Source: an uncultured delta proteobacterium (GTDB taxonomy: Bacteria > Myxococcota_A > Polyangia > Polyangiales > Polyangiaceae). From it: a stretch of 35,710 bases of DNA. The DNA is taken from positions 1 through 35,710 of the forward strand of contig CAIVJW010000396.1 in the NCBI GenBank assembly GCA_903906315.1. Reading direction: 5' to 3'. A program made the translations under genes and the position numbers. This document shows positions 1 through 8,208 of this stretch, piece after piece; the first letter of the stretch is position 1; each line of letters opens with the position of its first letter. Below the pieces are notes generated by a model, which made no database searches, was not told the DNA's origin, and saw only the letters and a program-made list of their open reading frames with translations.

Positions 1-459
1 GGCGCGGGCGGCGCGGGCGGTGGCGCGAGCCCGTGCGGGTCCGCGCCCTACGGTACGATCGACGCGCGACGGCTCGCGTGCGGCAAGCTCGACGACGTGG
101 CCGTCGCGTTGACGGGCCTGCACCCTCGCGACGTCTGGGTCACGAGGCTGGAGGCCACGCTGCCGCACGCCGCGCTGAAGGACGACCTCGCGATGACCGC
201 GGCACCCCACCAGGACGCGGTCGAAAACTGGGTGCGCGCGACGAAGGCCACCAACAATACGTGCCCCCTCGCGGCGAACGGCACGGCGAACGGCGCGGCG
301 ATCCCGATCGCCGGGGCCGACCCGGAGCGGCCCCGCGGACCGGGCCCGTCGCAGCGCCGCGCGACGCTCGCGGCGGTCGTGATCGCCCTGGCGGGGTCAA
401 TCGCGCGGAGGCTCCTGCGGAGGCGCCCGATCCGATCGCGCGGCGCATCGGCGGCGTGA
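1..459 (+). CDS. 3' end of a DUF2330-like surface protein (partial)
   Basis: The frame is open from the first base of the window to a TGA at 457-459, so only the C-terminal ~152 residues are seen. The visible part begins with a Gly/Ala-rich stretch followed by a Cys-containing segment, then a block with VWVTRLEATLPHAAL that resembles the C-terminal part of DUF2330 proteins, which are exported and common in myxobacteria. The last ~35 residues hold a hydrophobic helix (TLAAVVIALAGSIA) followed by an Arg cluster (RRLLRRR). That tail is typical of a C-terminal membrane anchor or MYXO-CTERM-like sorting signal, which fits a cell-surface protein. The family call rests on recognition of one block and is tentative; the biochemical role of DUF2330 is not established. 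Another exported protein with a C-terminal anchor is the main alternative. Confidence 0.5.
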   Translation, partial: GAGGAGGGASPCGSAPYGTIDARRLACGKLDDVAVALTGLHPRDVWVTRLEATLPHAALKDDLAMTAAPHQDAVENWVRATKATNNTCPLAANGTANGAAIPIAGADPERPRGPGPSQRRATLAAVVIALAGSIARRLLRRRPIRSRGASAA

Positions 460-515
460 CGGACGACCGCGGCGAGGGCCCCACGGCGTGGGCCTCCGCC
501 GCGCGGGGCCTGTGC

Positions 516-521
516 TAGAAA
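516..521 (+). promoter_or_regulatory. -10 box of gatC (leaderless type)
   Basis: TGC-TAGAAA is an extended -10-like box ending 8 nt before the gatC ATG at 530. No Shine-Dalgarno sequence lies between the box and the start. With normal spacing, transcription would begin at or next to the start codon. No convincing -35 was seen. Confidence 0.45.
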
Positions 522-529
522 GCGCGCCC

Positions 530-841
530 ATGCCGAGCGACTCGCCCGCCCCCATCCACGCCGACGAGGTGAAGAAGATCGCCGCGCTCGCCCACCTCGA
601 GCTCGGCCCGGGCGAGGCCGAGCGCATGACGCGCGAGCTCGCCCGCGTGCTCGCGTACGTGCGCCAGCTCCAGGAGGTGGACGTCTCGATGGTGGCGCCG
701 ACCGCGCACGCCCAGGTCGATCGGCAGCCGCTGCGCGCCGACGACCCGCGGCCGAGCCTGCCGCACGAGCTCGCGCTGCGCGAGGCGCCGGTCGTGTCGC
801 AGGACGGCTTCGCGGTGCCCTCGTTCGTCGAGGAGGGCTGA
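530..841 (+). CDS. gatC: Asp/Glu-tRNA(Asn/Gln) amidotransferase subunit C
   Basis: This 103-residue protein matches GatC, the small subunit of the GatCAB amidotransferase. That complex converts Glu-tRNA(Gln) and/or Asp-tRNA(Asn) to the amidated forms in the cytoplasm. The N-terminal helix carries the family block [20 protein letters not shown], then a helix ending in the [13 protein letters not shown]-like segment, and the C-terminal part has the usual [11 protein letters not shown] and a final region near the GatA interface. The ATG at 530 is preferred over an upstream GTG at 488 because family members begin just before the first helix and a -10-like box lies at 516-521. It is followed after 2 nt by gatA, so the two are surely co-transcribed. 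gatB is not in the window. Confidence 0.93.
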   Translation: MPSDSPAPIHADEVKKIAALAHLELGPGEAERMTRELARVLAYVRQLQEVDVSMVAPTAHAQVDRQPLRADDPRPSLPHELALREAPVVSQDGFAVPSFVEEG

Positions 842-843
842 CC

Positions 844-2376
844 ATGGGGATCGACGCCTCCGTCCTCGACCGGTCGGTCGGCGACCTCGCGCGCCTCGTG
901 CAGTCCGGCGAGGTCTCGGCGGTCGAGGTCACGCGCGCGGCGATCGACCGCATCGAGGCGCGCGATCCGGCGCTCGGCGCCTTCCTGACGGTGCAGGCGG
1001 ACGAGGCGATCGCCGCCGCGCGCGCCGTCGACGACAAGCGCGCGCGCGGCGAGGCGCTCGGGAAGCTCGCCGGCGTGCCCATCGGCCTCAAGGACGCGCT
1101 CTGCACGCGCGACGCGCCGACGACGAGCGGGTCGAAGATCCTCACCCGCCGCGCGCGCCCCGGCGAGCCCGATCTCGACCCGGCCCGCGGCTTCCGCCCT
1201 CCGTACGACGCGCACGTCGTCGAGCGGCTGCGCGCGGCCGACGCGGTCCTGCCCGGCAAGTGCAACATGGACGAGCTCGCCATGGGCTCGTCGAACGAGA
1301 ACAGCGCGTTCTTCCCGGTGAAAAACCCCTGGGACCTCACGCGCGCGCCGGGCGGCTCGTCGGGCGGGAGCGCGGTCGCCGTCGCCGCAGGCATGACCCC
1401 GGCGGCCCTCGGATCCGACACCGGCGGGTCGATCCGCCAGCCCGCCGCGTTCACGGGCACCGTCGGCATCAAGCCCACCTACGGCCGCGTGTCGCGCTAC
1501 GGGCTCATCGCGTTCGCGTCGAGCCTCGACCAGGTCGGCAGCTTCGCGCGCGACGTGCGCGGCGCGGCGCGCGTGCTCGAGGTCGTCGCAGGGCGCGACG
1601 GGCGCGACGCGACCAGCCTCGACGCCCCGGTCGACGGCTACGAGGCCGCGTGCGGGCGCGACGTGCGCGGCCTGCGCGTCGGCGTGCCGGAGGAGTACTT
1701 CGCCGAGGGCCTCGATCCGGCCGTCGCGGCGAGCGTGCGCTCGGCGATCGACGGCCTGCGCGGCCTGGGCTGCACCGTCGAGCCCGTGCACCTGCCCCAC
1801 ACGCGCTACGCCGTCGCCGCGTACTACGTCGTCGCGACCGCCGAGTGCTCGTCGAACCTCGCGCGGTTCGACGGTGTCCGCTTCGGTCTGCGGGTGCCGG
1901 GCCGCGACCTCGGCGCGATGTACGACGCGACGCGAGGCGCGGGCTTCGGACGCGAGGTGAAGCGGCGGATCCTGCTCGGCACCTACGTGCTCTCGTCGGG
2001 CTACTACGACGCCTACTACCTGCGCGCGCAGAAGGTCCGCACGCTCGTGCGGCGCGACTTCGAGGACGCCTTTCGGTCGGTCGACGTGATCGCGACGCCG
2101 GTCACGCCCACCGTCGCCTTCCCGCTCGGCGAGAAGGTCGACGACCCGCTCGCCATGTACCTGGCCGACGTCTACACGCTCCCGGCGAGCCTCGCAGGCT
2201 TGCCGGCGATCAGCGTGCCTTGCGCGCCCGTGAGCCCGGGCGGCGGCGGCGCGCCCCTGCCCGTCGGGCTCCACCTCGTCGCGCCTCCGCTCCACGAGGC
2301 GCGGCTCTGCGCGGTCGCGCACGCCTGGGAGCAGATCTCGCCCGCGCGCGGGCTCGTGCCGCCGGGTCTACCGTGA
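844..2376 (+). CDS. gatA: Asp/Glu-tRNA(Asn/Gln) amidotransferase subunit A
   Basis: This 510-residue amidase-signature protein is the glutaminase subunit of GatCAB. It frees ammonia from glutamine and passes it to the kinase/transferase subunit GatB. The catalytic Ser-cisSer-Lys triad is visible: Lys83 in [10 protein letters not shown], the cis-Ser in GGSSGGS (residues 170-176) and the nucleophile Ser196 in [11 protein letters not shown]. The C-terminal half has the family segment [19 protein letters not shown]. The loop at residues ~102-122 (Arg/Pro rich, before YDAHVVERL) looks longer than in most GatA proteins. The ATG lies 2 nt after the gatC stop behind a GAGGAGG ribosome-binding site. 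The stop overlaps the next start (GTGA), which indicates translational coupling with the acetyltransferase. Confidence 0.95.
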   Translation: MGIDASVLDRSVGDLARLVQSGEVSAVEVTRAAIDRIEARDPALGAFLTVQADEAIAAARAVDDKRARGEALGKLAGVPIGLKDALCTRDAPTTSGSKILTRRARPGEPDLDPARGFRPPYDAHVVERLRAADAVLPGKCNMDELAMGSSNENSAFFPVKNPWDLTRAPGGSSGGSAVAVAAGMTPAALGSDTGGSIRQPAAFTGTVGIKPTYGRVSRYGLIAFASSLDQVGSFARDVRGAARVLEVVAGRDGRDATSLDAPVDGYEAACGRDVRGLRVGVPEEYFAEGLDPAVAASVRSAIDGLRGLGCTVEPVHLPHTRYAVAAYYVVATAECSSNLARFDGVRFGLRVPGRDLGAMYDATRGAGFGREVKRRILLGTYVLSSGYYDAYYLRAQKVRTLVRRDFEDAFRSVDVIATPVTPTVAFPLGEKVDDPLAMYLADVYTLPASLAGLPAISVPCAPVSPGGGGAPLPVGLHLVAPPLHEARLCAVAHAWEQISPARGLVPPGLP

Positions 2377-2978
2377 TCCCTCGGGTCGAGCCGTTCGAGG
2401 CGATCGCGGCCGCACCGGAGCACGCTCGAGGCCTCGTCTCGCTCTTCGAGGCGGCGGCGAGCCCGTGCTTCTGCCGGTACTGGCACTTCGCGGGCGACAA
2501 CAATGCGTGGCTCGAGCGGACCGCGTGCGCGCCGGACGACAACCGCGCCGAGCTCGAGGGCGCCCTCGCCGCCGGCACCGACGAGGCTCGCGGCGTCGTC
2601 GCCATCGCCCACGAAACAGGGCAGATCGTGGGCTGGCTGAAGCTCGCGCCTGCCTCTGCCATGAGCAAGCTCTACGCGCGCCGCCTCTACCGCGGGCTGC
2701 CTTGCTTCGAGGGCGATCGCGCGGGCGTCCTCACCGTCGGCTGCGCGCTCGTGCACCCGGAGTGGCGGCGTCGCGGCGTCGCCGGCGCGCTCGTCGGCGG
2801 CGCGGTGCGGGTCGCGAAGGGCCTGGGCGCCCGCGCGATCGAGGCGTTCCCGCGCGTACCGCGCGAGCCCGTCGCCGACGAGGAGCTCTTCACGGGCCCC
2901 GCCAGCGCCTTCGCCGATCACGGCTTCGTCGTCGCAAACGCGTTCGAGCCCTACCCGGTGCTGCGGCTCGAGCTGTGA
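2373..2978 (+). CDS. GNAT-family N-acetyltransferase
   Basis: This 201-residue protein has the acetyl-CoA binding core of the GNAT superfamily: a beta-strand [12 protein letters not shown] followed by the RRRGVAG pyrophosphate-binding loop (residues 132-138) and the helix [16 protein letters not shown]. The C-terminal [15 protein letters not shown] segment is a common closing element in this subfamily. An early block with [10 protein letters not shown] (residues 30-39) is characteristic but of unknown role. The substrate cannot be inferred. The chosen start is the GTG at 2373, which overlaps the gatA TGA by 4 nt; it gives a full-length domain. Its stop overlaps the next GTG in the same way. 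Coupling to gatCA does not prove a tRNA-related role. Confidence 0.82.
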   Translation: MIPRVEPFEAIAAAPEHARGLVSLFEAAASPCFCRYWHFAGDNNAWLERTACAPDDNRAELEGALAAGTDEARGVVAIAHETGQIVGWLKLAPASAMSKLYARRLYRGLPCFEGDRAGVLTVGCALVHPEWRRRGVAGALVGGAVRVAKGLGARAIEAFPRVPREPVADEELFTGPASAFADHGFVVANAFEPYPVLRLEL

Positions 2979-4291
2979 GCCTCGCCCGCTCCGTCGCGGC
3001 CGCGGCCCGCGCGCGCGCCCTGGCGGCGCGAGCGTCGCCGGCCGCGCTGATCCTCGCGGTGGGGGCGTGCTCGGGTCCCTGCGATCGCGCCGCCACCAAT
3101 CGCGACGCGGCCCCTCCCCCGGACGCGGCCGCGGTGGAGGCGCCCCGCCTCGCGCTCCCGCCTGCGCAGCTCGCGGCCGTGGGCTCGTTCGAGCCCGTTC
3201 GGGCTCGCCCCTTCGTGGCGCTGCCCGACCACTGCTCGGCGCGCGCTCCGGCGCTGCGGGCGCGCGTCGGCGGCGCCGTGCGGCTCGCGGCCGACCCGAC
3301 CGCCCCGGGGGCGTTCGCGTTCGCCGAGGTCGGCGACGGTGGCGGGCCGCCCGTGCGCGCCGCGGGCCTCGTGGTCGACCCGGGCGGCGCGGCGAGCGCG
3401 ACCCCGATCGCGTGGCCCGCCACGACGCCGCCGCTCGTCGCGCGATCGCCCGTTCGCGGGTGGGTCGTCGCGACCTCGCTGCCCGGCCCGACGACCTCGG
3501 CGCGCGTGGCGCTGGCGCGCGGCGCCGACGCCGTCCTGGTCGGCGCAGGCGACGGCTTCGAGGCCGTGGACCTCGCGTGCTCGGCCCCCACCGCAGCGCC
3601 CGACGGCGGCCCGCCCGTCAGGCGCTGCGCGCTCCTCACGACGCGCCTCGCCGGCGTCGCCGCGCCCGGCGCCGACCTGTGGTTCGGTGACGACGTGGCG
3701 ACGGCCCCGTGGACCCGCGTGCCCATCGGCGAGGGCACGGAGGGCGCGGCGGCTCAGCCGATCGCGATCGCGCGAGCGCCGGGGCCCGACGGTCGCGGGG
3801 CCGTCGCCGTGCTGATGGCTGCCGGCGAGCTCGCGTTCTGGGAGGTGTCGCCGGAGGGCGCCCGACCGTTCGGCGTGCTGCCGGCGCCGTTCGGCCTGAT
3901 CGACGTGATCGCCGCACCGAGGCCGGTCGCGATGACCTACGGCGCGCGCCACGACCAGGGCGGCTGCACCGAGGACGGCGGCAGGCTCCGCTTCGAGCGA
4001 GCGGGGCTCGCGGCCATCGAAATCCGCACCCCGACCCCGCCCGTGTCCGGCTGGCTCCGCCCGCTCGAGCGCGGCTACCTCGCGACCTGGCTCGCGCCGC
4101 TCGCCTGCGGGGCGCCGCGGCGGGTCGTCTTCGCCGCGGTGCTGGACGCGGACGGCGCGCCGCTCGCCGCGCCGACCGCGGTCTCCGACGGGAGCGCGGT
4201 GGCCATCGCGACGCGGGCCGGCGAGGTCGACCTGTGGATCGCGCACGACGACTCCATCAGCTGGGTGCGAGCGTTCTGCGCCGCTCCCTGA
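2975..4291 (+). CDS. Putative lipoprotein of unknown function
   Basis: The product is 438 residues long and I do not recognise the family. Starting at GTG 2975, which overlaps the preceding TGA by 4 nt, it has an Arg-containing N-terminus, a hydrophobic stretch (AALILAVG) and a lipobox-like VGAC with Cys32. It is therefore probably exported and lipid-anchored. A low-complexity Ala/Pro/Asp linker follows to about residue 55. The rest contains repeated short strand-like segments with Gly and Trp turns (for example VRGWVVATSLP and DLWIAHDDSISWVRAF), which could form a beta-propeller; this is a guess. Several Cys residues suit an extracytoplasmic, disulfide-containing protein. The long N-terminal region before the hydrophobic core is unusual, and a later start is possible. 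Confidence 0.7.
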   Translation: MSLARSVAAAARARALAARASPAALILAVGACSGPCDRAATNRDAAPPPDAAAVEAPRLALPPAQLAAVGSFEPVRARPFVALPDHCSARAPALRARVGGAVRLAADPTAPGAFAFAEVGDGGGPPVRAAGLVVDPGGAASATPIAWPATTPPLVARSPVRGWVVATSLPGPTTSARVALARGADAVLVGAGDGFEAVDLACSAPTAAPDGGPPVRRCALLTTRLAGVAAPGADLWFGDDVATAPWTRVPIGEGTEGAAAQPIAIARAPGPDGRGAVAVLMAAGELAFWEVSPEGARPFGVLPAPFGLIDVIAAPRPVAMTYGARHDQGGCTEDGGRLRFERAGLAAIEIRTPTPPVSGWLRPLERGYLATWLAPLACGAPRRVVFAAVLDADGAPLAAPTAVSDGSAVAIATRAGEVDLWIAHDDSISWVRAFCAAP

Positions 4292-4479
4292 CGGACCGCG
4301 CGAGCGCGACGCGGCCTCGTCGACGATCGCGTCGGCGCGGGGGGTCGCCGGTGGGGCTCCAGACGTTCGGTCGAGCGCGCGTCGGCCCGGGGCGGATCGG
4401 GCGGAGGCGCCGAGGCCGCAGGCCGTCGATTTCCGACCGGCCATGACGGTTCGCATAGTCAATCCGACGAGGGCCCTGC

Positions 4480-4485
4480 TAGCGT
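4480..4485 (+). promoter_or_regulatory. -10 box of the zinc-ribbon gene (leaderless type)
   Basis: TGC-TAGCGT ends 7 nt before the ATG at 4493, with no Shine-Dalgarno sequence between. The rest of 4292-4479 holds no gene that I can support and no clear terminator; it is simply a GC-rich spacer. Confidence 0.45.
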
Positions 4486-4492
4486 CCGCCCC

Positions 4493-4684
4493 ATGCAGGA
4501 GGACGCGGACCGAACCCGACGCGTGCGCGTCGCATGCCACCAGTGCCGACGCACGACCGACGCCACGGTGAAGCGAGTCCGCACACCGCGCCCCGGCGAG
4601 GATGAGCGCGCGGTGTCGGTCGCCGTGTGCGACAGCTGCGGCGCCGCGGTCTACCCGCGCGCCTGGGTCGGCAACCCGAAGTAG
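4493..4684 (+). CDS. Small zinc-ribbon-like protein
   Basis: This 63-residue protein has two CxxC pairs: Cys15-His-Gln-Cys18 and Cys46-Asp-Ser-Cys49, separated by 27 residues. It is Arg/Lys rich at the N-terminus and ends in AAVYPRAWVGNPK. The spacing suits a zinc ribbon or a small rubredoxin-like knuckle that binds nucleic acid or protein, but no function can be assigned. A -10-like box just upstream and a hairpin just downstream (4698-4721) frame it as a monocistronic unit, which supports the view that this is a real small gene. It has no signal peptide and is likely cytoplasmic. Confidence 0.68.
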   Translation: MQEDADRTRRVRVACHQCRRTTDATVKRVRTPRPGEDERAVSVAVCDSCGAAVYPRAWVGNPK

Positions 4685-4697
4685 CCCGGCGCGGGCG

Positions 4698-4721
4698 CGG
4701 CGGCGCGATTCCTCGCCGCCG
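4698..4721 (+). terminator. Hairpin after the zinc-ribbon gene
   Basis: An 8-bp perfect stem (4698-4705 with 4714-4721) encloses an 8-nt loop, 14 nt after the stop codon at 4684. A second 6-bp stem with a 3-nt loop lies at 4728-4742 (CGGCCC-GGC-GGGCCG). Neither has a T-tract, so termination is inferred from position only. Confidence 0.35.
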
Positions 4722-4772
4722 GTCACTCGGCCCGGCGGGCCGCCCGCCCACGATCCCCGAAGCCGTTGGTGA

Positions 4773-4778
4773 TAGTGT
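4773..4778 (+). promoter_or_regulatory. -10 box of the SDR gene
   Basis: TAGTGT ends 12 nt before the ATG at 4791 with no clear Shine-Dalgarno site between. It fits the -10 pattern seen at other first genes here, with a predicted 5' leader of only a few bases. Confidence 0.4.
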
Positions 4779-4790
4779 CCTCTGCCACCG

Positions 4791-5867
4791 ATGGCCGCGC
4801 CCCGCGATCGCCCCGATTCCGTGCCCGACGGTCCTCCGCTCGGAGGTAGCCCGCCGCGAGCCGCCGTGCGCCGCAACCGCCCGCGAAAGGTCGTCGCGCT
4901 GACCGGCGCCGCCGCCTTCCTCGGGTCGAACTTGATCGGGGTGCTCGAGGAGGACCCGGGCATCGAGCGCGTCGTCGCGATCGACATCGAGCCGCCCCCG
5001 ACCGGCGGCCCGAAGACGCGCATGTACGAGGTCGACCTCACCGTGCCCGCGTCCGAGGAGCGGGTGGCCGAGATCCTGGCCGCCGAGGGCGTCGACACGC
5101 TGCTGCACCTCGCGTTCCTGTCGACGCCGACGCACGCCTCCGCGTGGGCGCACGAGGTCGAGTCCGTCGGCACGATGCACGTGCTCAACGCGGCGCGACA
5201 GGCCAAGGTCGGCAAGCTCGTGCTCTGGAGCCAGACGCTCCTCTACGGCGCCGCCCCGACGAACCCGAACTTCCTCACGGAGCGCCACCCGCTGCGCGCC
5301 AGCCCGGACGAGCCCTACTTCTCCGACAAGATCGCCGCCGAGCGATCGGTGCTCGCGTTCGGCGCGAAGGCGAAGGACACGGTCGTGACGATCCTGCGCA
5401 CGGCGCCGATCGTGGGGCCGACCGTGCGCAACCTGATCACGCGCTACCTCGGCCAGCGCGCGGTCACCACGCTCCTCGGCTTCGATCCGCTGTGGCAGTT
5501 CGTGCACGAGGTCGACGCGATCGCGGCCTTCAAGCTCGCGATCGACCGCGACGCGCCGGGGGTGTTCAACATCGTGGGCGAGGGCGTCCTGCCGCTCTCG
5601 ACGGTGCTCCGGCTCGCGTCGCGCATGACGTTGCCCGTGCCGCACCCGATGGCCGGCGCGGTCGTGGGCGCGCTCTGGGGCGCGCAGCTCGTCCCGGCGC
5701 CGCCGAGCTTCCTGCCCTACCTGCGCTACCTCTGCGTCGCCGACGGGCAGAAAGCCGCGCGCACGATGGGCTTCCGGCCGACCTATTCGACCCGCGAGGC
5801 GCTGCTCGACTTCGTCGGCGCCCAGCGCCTGCGCGAGGTCCGGCTGCTGCAGGAGACGCCCGAGTAA
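4791..5867 (+). CDS. NAD-dependent epimerase/dehydratase (extended SDR)
   Basis: This 358-residue Rossmann protein follows a ~30-residue polar N-terminal tail. The cofactor loop is TGAAAFLGSNL (residues 38-48), a variant of the usual TGxxGFxG, and Asp65 in VVAIDIE sits where NAD-preferring enzymes carry an acidic residue. The catalytic elements are Ser147 in LWSQTLLYG and Tyr176-xxx-Lys180 (YFSDK). The segment VHEVDAIAAFKLAI matches the substrate-domain region of sugar epimerase-like SDRs. The substrate is unknown. The acyltransferase gene starts 12 nt downstream, so the two form an operon. A GalE-like SDR next to a PlsC-like acyltransferase is also known from mycobacteria (the Rv0501/Rv0502 arrangement), which hints at a shared role in envelope lipid metabolism; that is inference. 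Confidence 0.85.
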   Translation: MAAPRDRPDSVPDGPPLGGSPPRAAVRRNRPRKVVALTGAAAFLGSNLIGVLEEDPGIERVVAIDIEPPPTGGPKTRMYEVDLTVPASEERVAEILAAEGVDTLLHLAFLSTPTHASAWAHEVESVGTMHVLNAARQAKVGKLVLWSQTLLYGAAPTNPNFLTERHPLRASPDEPYFSDKIAAERSVLAFGAKAKDTVVTILRTAPIVGPTVRNLITRYLGQRAVTTLLGFDPLWQFVHEVDAIAAFKLAIDRDAPGVFNIVGEGVLPLSTVLRLASRMTLPVPHPMAGAVVGALWGAQLVPAPPSFLPYLRYLCVADGQKAARTMGFRPTYSTREALLDFVGAQRLREVRLLQETPE

Positions 5868-5879
5868 GACGGGAGCGAC

Positions 5880-7175
5880 ATGGGCACGAAGGACAAGCCG
5901 AAGAAGGCCAGGGCGGGCGGCGCGACGACGTCGGCCACGGCGTCGACGCCCGCGCGGCGGTCGCCACGATCACGCAGCGGACAGCCCACCACGGAGCGGT
6001 CGACGCGCGCTCCCGCGCCCCCGGAGCCCGTCGCCGACCTCGGCTCCGCGGGCGTCGCGCAGGCGGAGATCGACGCCGATTTCCACGCGCCGCACGGCGC
6101 CGCGCCCGACGAGCCTTCCCTGCCCTCCGATTCCGAACAACCCACGATCAAGCCGGGAGGCGATCCCGACGTCGCCGGCCTCCGACAGCGCGTCGCCGAC
6201 CTCGAGGCCGAGATCGAACGCCTCGCGCGCGCGGCGCGCACCGACGGTCCCCCGCGACGGCCGTCGGGCCCGCCCTCGACGCCCCCCGACGACGCGACGC
6301 TCGACGAGGGCGCCGGCCCCGACGCGGGCGGCGACCTGCTGCCGCCGGGCTACTACATGCGCCACTGGGGGCGGCAGGGCCTGCGCAGCCGCGCCGAGGA
6401 GACCGACGAGTTCGGCCTCGACCCGACGTACGAGGCGCGGTGGCGGCCCGTGTTCGACTTCCTCTACCGGCACTACTTCCGCGTCGACACCGAAGGCGCC
6501 GGCCACGTCCCGTCGCAGGGCCGGTGCCTGCTCGTATCGAACCACTCGGGCGGCCCGCTGCCGTACGACGGCATCATGCTGCGGACCGCGCTGCGGCGCG
6601 AGCACCCGGATCACCGCGAGCTGCGCTGGCTGGCTGAAGATTTCGTCTACTACCTGCCCTTCGTCGGCACGATGATGAACCGCCTCGGCGCCGTCCGCGC
6701 GTGCCAGGAGAACGCCGAGCGCCTCCTCTCGGGCGAGCGGGCGGTGGCGGTCTTCCCCGAGGGCGCCAAGGGCATCGGCAAGCTCTACCGCGACCGCTAC
6801 AAGCTGCAGCGCTTCGGCCGCGGCGGCTTCATCCGGCTCTGCCTGCGCACGCGCACGCCGGTCGTCCCCTGCGCCGTGGTCGGCGCCGAGGAGGCGAACC
6901 CGATGCTCCACCGCATCGAGTACATGACCAAGGCCCTGGGCATCCCGTACCTGCCGGTGACGCCGACGTTCCCGCTGCTCGGGCCGCTCGGGCTCTTGCC
7001 GGCGCCGACGAAATGGCGCATCCGGTTCGGCGAGCCGGTGCGCTTCGAGGGCTACGGCCCCGAGGCGGCCGACGACGAGGTCCTCGTCGGGCGGCTCGCG
7101 GAGCGCGTGCGCGCCACGATCCAAGGGATGGTCGACAAGATGGTCGCGGAGCGAGAGTCGGTCTGGTTCGGGTGA
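5880..7175 (+). CDS. PlsC-like lysophospholipid/glycerol acyltransferase
   Basis: The product is 431 residues. The first ~150 residues are low-complexity, rich in Lys, Pro, Asp and Ala, with one short coiled-coil-like stretch near residues 98-122. From about residue 170 it is an LPLAT/PlsC-type acyltransferase. Motif I is SNHSGG followed by PYDG, with His222 and Asp230; the His-to-Asp spacing is longer than the classical HX4D. Motif III is FPEGAKG (Phe292-Gly295), and a VPCAVVGAEE block matches motif IV. It should transfer acyl chains to a glycerophosphate- or sugar-like acceptor at the inner membrane. The start is the ATG at 5880 behind GGGAG. Its TGA overlaps the truB GTG by 4 nt. Confidence 0.87.
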   Translation: MGTKDKPKKARAGGATTSATASTPARRSPRSRSGQPTTERSTRAPAPPEPVADLGSAGVAQAEIDADFHAPHGAAPDEPSLPSDSEQPTIKPGGDPDVAGLRQRVADLEAEIERLARAARTDGPPRRPSGPPSTPPDDATLDEGAGPDAGGDLLPPGYYMRHWGRQGLRSRAEETDEFGLDPTYEARWRPVFDFLYRHYFRVDTEGAGHVPSQGRCLLVSNHSGGPLPYDGIMLRTALRREHPDHRELRWLAEDFVYYLPFVGTMMNRLGAVRACQENAERLLSGERAVAVFPEGAKGIGKLYRDRYKLQRFGRGGFIRLCLRTRTPVVPCAVVGAEEANPMLHRIEYMTKALGIPYLPVTPTFPLLGPLGLLPAPTKWRIRFGEPVRFEGYGPEAADDEVLVGRLAERVRATIQGMVDKMVAERESVWFG

Positions 7176-8155
7176 CGGGCCCGCGAGCCAAGCGCGAGGA
7201 CGCCCCCGAGGGCGTGCTCTGCATCGACAAGCCGAAGGGGCCGACGAGCCACGACGTCGTCGCGCGCATCCGCCGCGCCCTCGGCACGTCGCGCGTGGGG
7301 CACGCGGGCACGCTCGACCCGATGGCGTCCGGCGTGCTCGTGGTGCTGGTCGGCGAGGCGACGAAGCTCGCGCCGTACCTCACCGCCCACGACAAGCGCT
7401 ACGAGGCCACGGTCGTGCTGGGTCGCGCGACCGACACGCTCGACGCCGAGGGGCAGACGACGACCGAGGGCGCGGTGTCGGACGACCTCGCCGCCGAGCT
7501 CGCGCGCGTCGAGGCGGGCGACGGCCCGGCCCCGATCCTCGAGGCTGCGCTCGCCGCGGAGCGCGCCCGCGCCGAGCAGATCCCGCCGTCGTACTCGGCG
7601 ATCAAGGTCGACGGCGAGCGCAGCTACGCGCGCGCGCGGGCCGGCGAGGACGTCGAGCTCCCTGCGCGGCCGGTCGAGGTCCGCGCGCTCCGCGTGCTGC
7701 GCGCCTCGGCTCCGCGCGAGGGCGCGCCCGCGAGCGTCGACCTCGAGCTCGCGGTGTCGAAGGGCTACTACGTGCGATCGCTCGCGCGCGACGTGGGCGA
7801 TCTCCTCGGCGTACCGGCGCACCTCGGCCGGCTGCGCCGCGTCGCCAGCGGCCCGTTCCACATCGAGGGCGCGGTCGCGCTCGACGTCGGGAGCGCCGGG
7901 CTCGCGGCCGCGCTGATCCCGGTCGCCGACGCCGCAGCGCTCGGCTTGCCGGTCGCGCGGCTCACCACGGCCGGCACGGAGCGCGCCGGCCACGGCAAAC
8001 GTCTTCAGGCCGACGATTTCTCGGCACCGCCGCACGACGAGGCGCCGCACGCCTGGCTCGACGAGGCCGGTCGGCTGGTGGCTGTGGGCACGAGGCGCGA
8101 GGACGGGTACATTGTGGACCGTGGTTTCTGCCGTTCGGCCGCACGGAGTGAGTAG
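7172..8155 (+). CDS. truB: tRNA pseudouridine(55) synthase
   Basis: The 327-residue product is TruB, which makes pseudouridine 55 in the T-loop of tRNAs. The N-terminal LCIDKPKGPTSHDVV is the TruB signature. The catalytic Asp49 is in GHAGTLDPMASGVL, followed by GEATKL and the KRYEATVVLGRATDTLDAEG block. IPPSYSAIKVDGERSY and KGYYVRSLARDVG complete the active-site region, and the C-terminal ~70 residues should form a divergent PUA-like domain. The start is GTG 7172, overlapping the acyltransferase stop by 4 nt, which is better supported than any internal start because the signature begins close behind it. The operon partner is therefore an acyltransferase rather than the more usual rbfA or ribF. 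Confidence 0.95.
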   Translation: MTGPRAKREDAPEGVLCIDKPKGPTSHDVVARIRRALGTSRVGHAGTLDPMASGVLVVLVGEATKLAPYLTAHDKRYEATVVLGRATDTLDAEGQTTTEGAVSDDLAAELARVEAGDGPAPILEAALAAERARAEQIPPSYSAIKVDGERSYARARAGEDVELPARPVEVRALRVLRASAPREGAPASVDLELAVSKGYYVRSLARDVGDLLGVPAHLGRLRRVASGPFHIEGAVALDVGSAGLAAALIPVADAAALGLPVARLTTAGTERAGHGKRLQADDFSAPPHDEAPHAWLDEAGRLVAVGTRREDGYIVDRGFCRSAARSE

Positions 8156-8208
8156 CTCCCGCAGGCGGCCCTCGAGGGCTCATCCCGTGACGCCAGGCGG
8201 TGGTTGAC

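Noticed and set aside
4292-4492. Possible small gene or terminator in the 200-nt gap after the first lipoprotein
   Set aside because: No frame there has a plausible start with supporting signals or motifs, and no stem stands out apart from short CG-rich palindromes.
8168-8179. Perfect 12-bp palindrome GCCCTCGAGGGC between truB and the CorC-type gene
   Set aside because: It is short, has no loop, and in this base composition such palindromes arise by chance; no second copy was noticed.
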